From Acanthaster planci (Eukaryota > Echinodermata > Asteroidea > Valvatida > Acanthasteridae): DNA of 64,000 bases. The stretch covers positions 2,713,825-2,777,824 of the forward strand of contig NW_019091361.1 of the NCBI RefSeq assembly GCF_001949145.1, read 5' to 3'. The notes beneath the pieces were generated by a model. The model did not search any database, was not told where the DNA came from, and worked only from the letters and a program-made list of their open reading frames with translations. Positions 58,802 through 64,000 of the stretch are shown here, one piece after another; the stretch's first letter is position 1; every line of letters begins with the position of its first letter. The translations under genes and the position numbers were made by a program.

Positions 58802-61800
58802 ATCCCTTGGCTTTGGCGCCTCGCTAACGACCTATAGCATGAAACAGAAAATACCCTCTATGTTATGAGTGGCTATGGAAATGAATAAATAAAAAAATTA
58901 TAAAACCAAAAAAAAAAAAAAAACAGTCTGTGTGGGCTAGCCAGTGAGGCATTGCGAGCGGTGGAGTTCAGGGCCAACAGGCCCCGCCTACCGACCCTTT
59001 TCGCTGGTTGGGTTCATCACACTGGCACGAATTAGGCCTCCATTCAAAGGGGCAGGTACACCGATGTACATGTACATGTATTATCACTCAGCGTCGCTGG
59101 GTAAACCGGCTCATGGAAATTAACTTTGAACAGGATAAAAGGCGCATGTGACTGAGTTTCAATGGACATAGCAAACGTGCCTGGTTTTTAGCTTTTCGCG
59201 AACAGGCATGCGTGACCTTCCCCGCCGCCAGCATTTTTTTTGGAGGGGGGCATGTTGGGTTATTTTACTTCAACTCCTTACTGCTCCCGCGGGAATTATG
59301 ATAAAGTGCTGAAGGGACACAAAAACATCTATTTCTGTTAGTTAGGCGCTTGTTGTGGTTCATTGAGCACATTGAACTCATTTTATTTCCAGAATAAATG
59401 AGTCTTTCGAAAAGGGAATTAGTTCAGGTTAACTTTTTTTTTCCAGATTAGTATTTTTGCGAAGAGTCGAGGTTGTGTTTTTTCAGGCTGGTATTTGTGC
59501 CATAGAAATGTGTAATAGCGCTTAGCTATTCTCACACAAGGGCGGATCCAGAACCAAGTTTCGGCGGCCATTTTTTTGGGGGGGGGGGTAAAAATGGGAA
59601 TTTTTAAAGTTAAATCTGTCATGGCCTTTGTAAGATGTGTGATCAAATTATATAGCTCTCTCGTGGTCTGGGAAGGCAATGAAATGACATGGTCCTCCAA
59701 TCGCCTATCTCTTATTATACCGGTATGTTTTCGCTCGGAGGGGGGCGTGACCCCTTGCTCCCAAGATCTGGCCAATGATCTCATAAAAAAGAGTTTCGCT
59801 ACTTCATATCTTCAGAAATGTTATATTGAAAAGGATTTGTTTAATGTTCGCCAAATCGAGCAATTCCACATAGTTTTTAAATGTTTTGGAATTAATTTTG
59901 ATAATTATTATTCATAATTGGCATTTCAAACCGACGTTTAATTTTGTACATGCCACACCTTTGCAGGTACTGCGCATGGTTCACACTGCTGAAGTTTCTG
60001 TTTCTCTGTATCACTGTCCTTATTTTCTATTACAAATGCCTGTCCAACATTTTTTTAATTATATAAAAATACCAGTAAACAGTTTAGCATAAGAGTGAGT
60101 TTCAAGACGTACGTCGTCGGAGTACAGAAGTAGGGAAGTGGCTCTGACATCGTCAGAAAAGATTTCACAAACAAACTATGCATTCCGTAATGTTACCTTT
60201 TTAATTCACACTAAATCAAAACGTGCAGGATAATTGAAATTAACTTTGTGATACATTAAATATTGTGTGAATAGATATGGAAAAATCTGAACAAAAAGGA
60301 AACTTTCCGCGTAACAAAATAATCCATTATTACGTATTGGGGGTTATTAATTAAGGAGAGTGGTCGTTTTTGCTGTGAAAGAACAAGTACGTTATCATGA
60401 CCAAGGCTCGGTATAGACTTCTTTTACTGAGTAATTGAATTAACAGAATTGAACCCTCTCTTTACCGCCAAAAGCGACATGAACATGAACAAACCAAAAG
60501 CGGTACATGAACAGAAATACGCCGACAAATGTGTCATGCGTATTCGTACCACGATCTCACCTATCTCAGTTTTTGACATTTCGAGAAAAACGCATTTAAA
60601 GTTGGGTCCGTTTTGAATCTTTCATTTCCCCCATAATACTTATTTGTATTGACACAGATTTCGTATTTTAATAAAGTTAGATAGTTAAATAAATATATGA
60701 GATATTTTGTTGGGGAAAAAATCTTATGTAATAGGTTAAAATGAGCGCCAAAACCATTCGTCACTTTTTGAAATTTTCATTGTCATATTGCATGAGCGCA
60801 AACAGCGACCTACACAGACAGGTCACTTCCTCGAACAAAACGTGTCGATTTCTCTGTGGCTGACAGTGATCGATGTCGTGTGCGCATGCGCACGCTGAAT
60901 TTTTCAAGTTGATGTATGTGGAGGTTAGTTAAAATCCTTTAATGAGTTTGGTTTATACTTTTCGATAAAAAGGTTTTAAAGAATGAAACTTTGCAAAAGT
61001 TCAAGGAAATTAGAAGGGGAATTCCCATCGGAAAGGTCACGAACTCATATTTTCTATTTTTGTTATTTTCAAAGTGTACCTCATCATTCGAACTTATGTT
61101 TCCATGTATAACCAGGGTCAATTTTCTGCAAAAACAAATTAAACACCTCCTTTAAAAGAATTACAGTAATATAGGGCATATCAATGACATACATTGTAAA
61201 GGAAATCTACTGCTGTTCCAATAATAATACGTGAAACGTGAAATCTGCTCGGGGTCACTGTATAATTGGTTGTATTATATACTGTATATTTTGATGTTGA
61301 GAGTAGCCCATCAGAAAAAGGCCCTATTTAAGGGAAACTCAAGGGGTGGAAAAGTAAGCTTTACAAAAGACTGTTTAAAAAGATACGTAAGACGTCTGTC
61401 TTGGTGTCTGACCTGGACTGACTATTGTCAGTTATTATGTCTTCAGTTTAATTTCAAACCATACATGTGTATAGGTAAATTAAACAGTGCAGGAAGTAAT
61501 AGTATCGGAGTTGTTTCATAATCACTTTAATGCACATCGGTGACTTTTAAATGACATTAGTAAAGGAAGTAGACCAAAATAATGTCATAGTTGTTTCTTA
61601 ACCAGTTGAAAGGACATCGGTGACTTTTGAATGACATTAGCAGCAACAGCAGGAAATTAGCTCCTGATTCAATGATGCGGAGTGCCAGCATTGCAATGCA
61701 TCGAAAATCCAAGGGAAATGCAGACTTACTTTTAAAAGGACCTTGGGTCACCGTTTTCCCCTTAAATCCTGAGGCTAAATATCGGAGTTGGGTCACAGCG

Positions 61801-64000
61801 TTTAGTTAAGTAATACACAGCTTTAATTCCAATTTAGGAATTGACATGAAAAGTTTCGTATGCTTTTCCACATAAAATATAGTCGACGAGAGATTCAATC
61901 AGAGTGTCTTTCATGTCCGGTGTCATTCCTTTTGCAGTATGTAACAAATAATTCTTTAGGTTTTGTATGCTTTGCATTAGTTTGCAATACTAACCAGAAA
62001 TATGGCAACTGGTAGCTTGTTACAGTTCATTACGTTTAGCTTCTTTTTAACTGTGTAAATTTTAAAATTTTATCTGGACTGGTTTACTAAATCAACATTT
62101 ACAAAAGAGAAACACAAAGCACAAATGTCATGAACCAAACAGGTAAAATGCTAATTTTGATCTGAACCAGGCAGCCTGAAACCAAATACGAATCCCACAT
62201 ACGTGAAGGATTAAATTGTAACTGGCCCCCTTATTCTTCATCTTATTTGGTTCCCAGCTGCTAGGTATGTCTATTTGTGCGATTTTTTAGGGTACCAGTT
62301 TAGCCTAGCAGTCCGTATAAAACCGCGCGGCAGGCGTTACTCGCCCGCCTGCAGTGGTGGTCGACTTGCGCAGACCAGTATTCCTGCATAGTTGTACGTA
62401 AGTGCGGGAAAGAAGCCCCGTACTGGAGTGTGAGTTTGGCATAGCAATGTAAATAATTGAGACATATATCACCGTACTGATAGCTAATCACCAAGCCACA
62501 CTGGAAATTAGTCAATTTTAATGATTGTCCTTTTTGAATCTTGAAAGGATCAGTAATTTACACTCATTGTAATTTCTTAACGTTGTGTGCCGCGGAGGTA
62601 AAGCGCCTTTGCGAAGGCTCATGTTTTTGTGAATGATGAAGAAACGTGGCCCTGTATCAACTGTATCTGTCCCCTTGTTACTTTTCTTGTTCATCAAGGC
62701 TGTTGTGCTGCGGGCCTGGCGGTAAACTGCTGCCAAAACGGATCGGCGCCACCGGCTTTCAAAGGCTAGACCGCTCGCTGACGTGGGCTGGCCCGACCGG
62801 GTAGCAAACTCCAAAAGACGAGACTGCCACAGTATTGTTGCCGTGACTGACTTCACAAGTAGGCCTCGCTTAGGATTTCGTGTCACCGTACACACGAATG
62901 CCCATCGCGATTTTATTCGAATTTCGGTATAAAAAACAAGGAATATACTTAGTTCAGTCATTTAAAGAAACGGAAACGCAGTTGAAATTCAGGTTCAACT
63001 TCAGCTACCGAATGACACCAAACAGCGCAAGACTGGTTTCGATTGACTGAACTTCAAATGACATCGATAGGTATAGCTTACGGTCCAGACACCAGACTGT
63101 GTAGGCCACTTGGTGGAAATAAAAAAGCGTTGTCTATACACGTTTCACGAGGTCACTTATCTCAATGCGTCAGTCCGTGAGGTAATAATTTAAATTTTGG
63201 AGAGGTATGTCAATATGTCTAATTACCCAAATTAATTTAATTAGCCTTTCAGAGCACCTGTCAGTTTGAAATTTTTAGAAACAAAAATTCATCATGCATA
63301 ACAAGAATATGCTAAAAACCCAAATTCGTCAAAAATTGACATAAGTCAGATCGTCGTACGATCGACGAAATAATGGCACGCACAAAGTTTATTTCAATTC
63401 TAAACTGAACTCAAAAAGAAACGAAAATCTTTTGGGCACAACTGCAACAACGTTTTAGTACGTTTAATTGCTAAGCAAAACCTTGCAAATTATAATTACT
63501 TTCTGGGAAAAATTCTCACAAGAAATTAGCACAAGTGCAGATCACTTCAGACGTGTGTTATCAGTATAGTGAAGGAACAGAACAGTTCTTTTAACTTAGT
63601 GAATCATTAACAATTTTGTAACTAAAAACTACCAAAGTCGTTAAATTGTCAATAAACAAACAGGGATGTGCGTTATCCGTCCTGTGAACAAGTACAGTGA
63701 CGACAAACAAGTTTATTGGGAGAAAATACGACAGTGCGACAGCAATGTGTTGTTGATGGTAAGATAATGCGTATCTATATTGGCTGTAACTCTAACTTGT
63801 TCTATTGTGTATAAAATAATCTTACGAGGATTTTTCTTTAGTCTGAGCGCAGAATGAAAGTGCATTAGATAGATTTAAACGTCGCTCTGTTCATTATGCG
63901 CGGGGAGGCCTTGGGTTATAAAACGACTCCTTTGATTGGTTGAACCTGCTATTGTCATTATGGTCACCAGGGTCATTCGTTATCCTCAGCCCGTGCACAA
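58802..64000. other. Right-end sequence without recognised genes
   Basis: AT-rich with a poly(A) run near 58907. A hAT-like terminal motif (AAGGGCGGATCCAGAA at 59537-59552) is followed by a G run near 59578. The largest ORF (62518-62961 minus, 147 codons) has no family similarity and ordinary composition. Confidence 0.45.

Noticed and set aside
62518-62961. 147-codon minus ORF, longest in the right end
   Set aside because: No recognisable family, no splice or promoter context; length is compatible with chance in this composition.

Overview
This is a piece of an animal nuclear genome. Genes are split by GT-AG introns, intergenic space is long and AT-rich, and there are many short repeats, foldback elements and decayed transposon ends. 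The abundance of short runs such as TACATGTA and AGGCCTAGGCCT, together with the gene content, suggests a marine invertebrate deuterostome. An echinoderm seems most likely, with a hemichordate or cephalochordate possible. That placement is inference.

Three protein genes can be identified with confidence, all in the left 60 percent. (1) On the minus strand, the first two coding exons of ADP-dependent glucokinase (ADPGK) lie at 969-1702; the rest of the gene is off the left edge. (2) On the plus strand, a complete seven-exon metaxin gene (MTX1/MTX3 type) runs from 7309 to 13958. It encodes 329 residues with both glutathione-S-transferase-like halves and a C-terminal membrane anchor. (3) On the plus strand, a complete five-exon methylmalonyl-CoA epimerase gene (MCEE) runs from 17532 to 38303. 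It encodes 166 residues with all metal ligands conserved, and a 17 kb last intron. Metaxin serves mitochondrial outer-membrane protein import and MCEE serves the matrix propionate pathway. ADPGK is an ER-associated glucokinase. Metaxin and MCEE share a YY1-type AAGATGGCGGC element on the start codon, and each has a copy of one MITE-like family upstream of its start.

From about 39 kb to 64 kb no known gene was recognised. This part holds transposon remnants, a few GC-rich stretches with exon-like ORFs (about 40.4, 42.3-42.5, 48.9, 52.8 and 58.4 kb), and otherwise ordinary AT-rich sequence. These ORFs are listed as weak candidates only.

The structure not explained by genes is mostly inverted. 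There is an 88 bp hairpin flanked by a perfect 9 bp duplication, and a 49 bp near-perfect tRNA-like hairpin in the MCEE 3' region. There are about 250 bp inverted arms in MCEE intron 1, a long foldback after the metaxin stop codon, and a 264 bp hAT-like MITE with an 8 bp target duplication. There are also several two-copy repeat families and two minisatellites. No prokaryotic, CRISPR or viral system is present.
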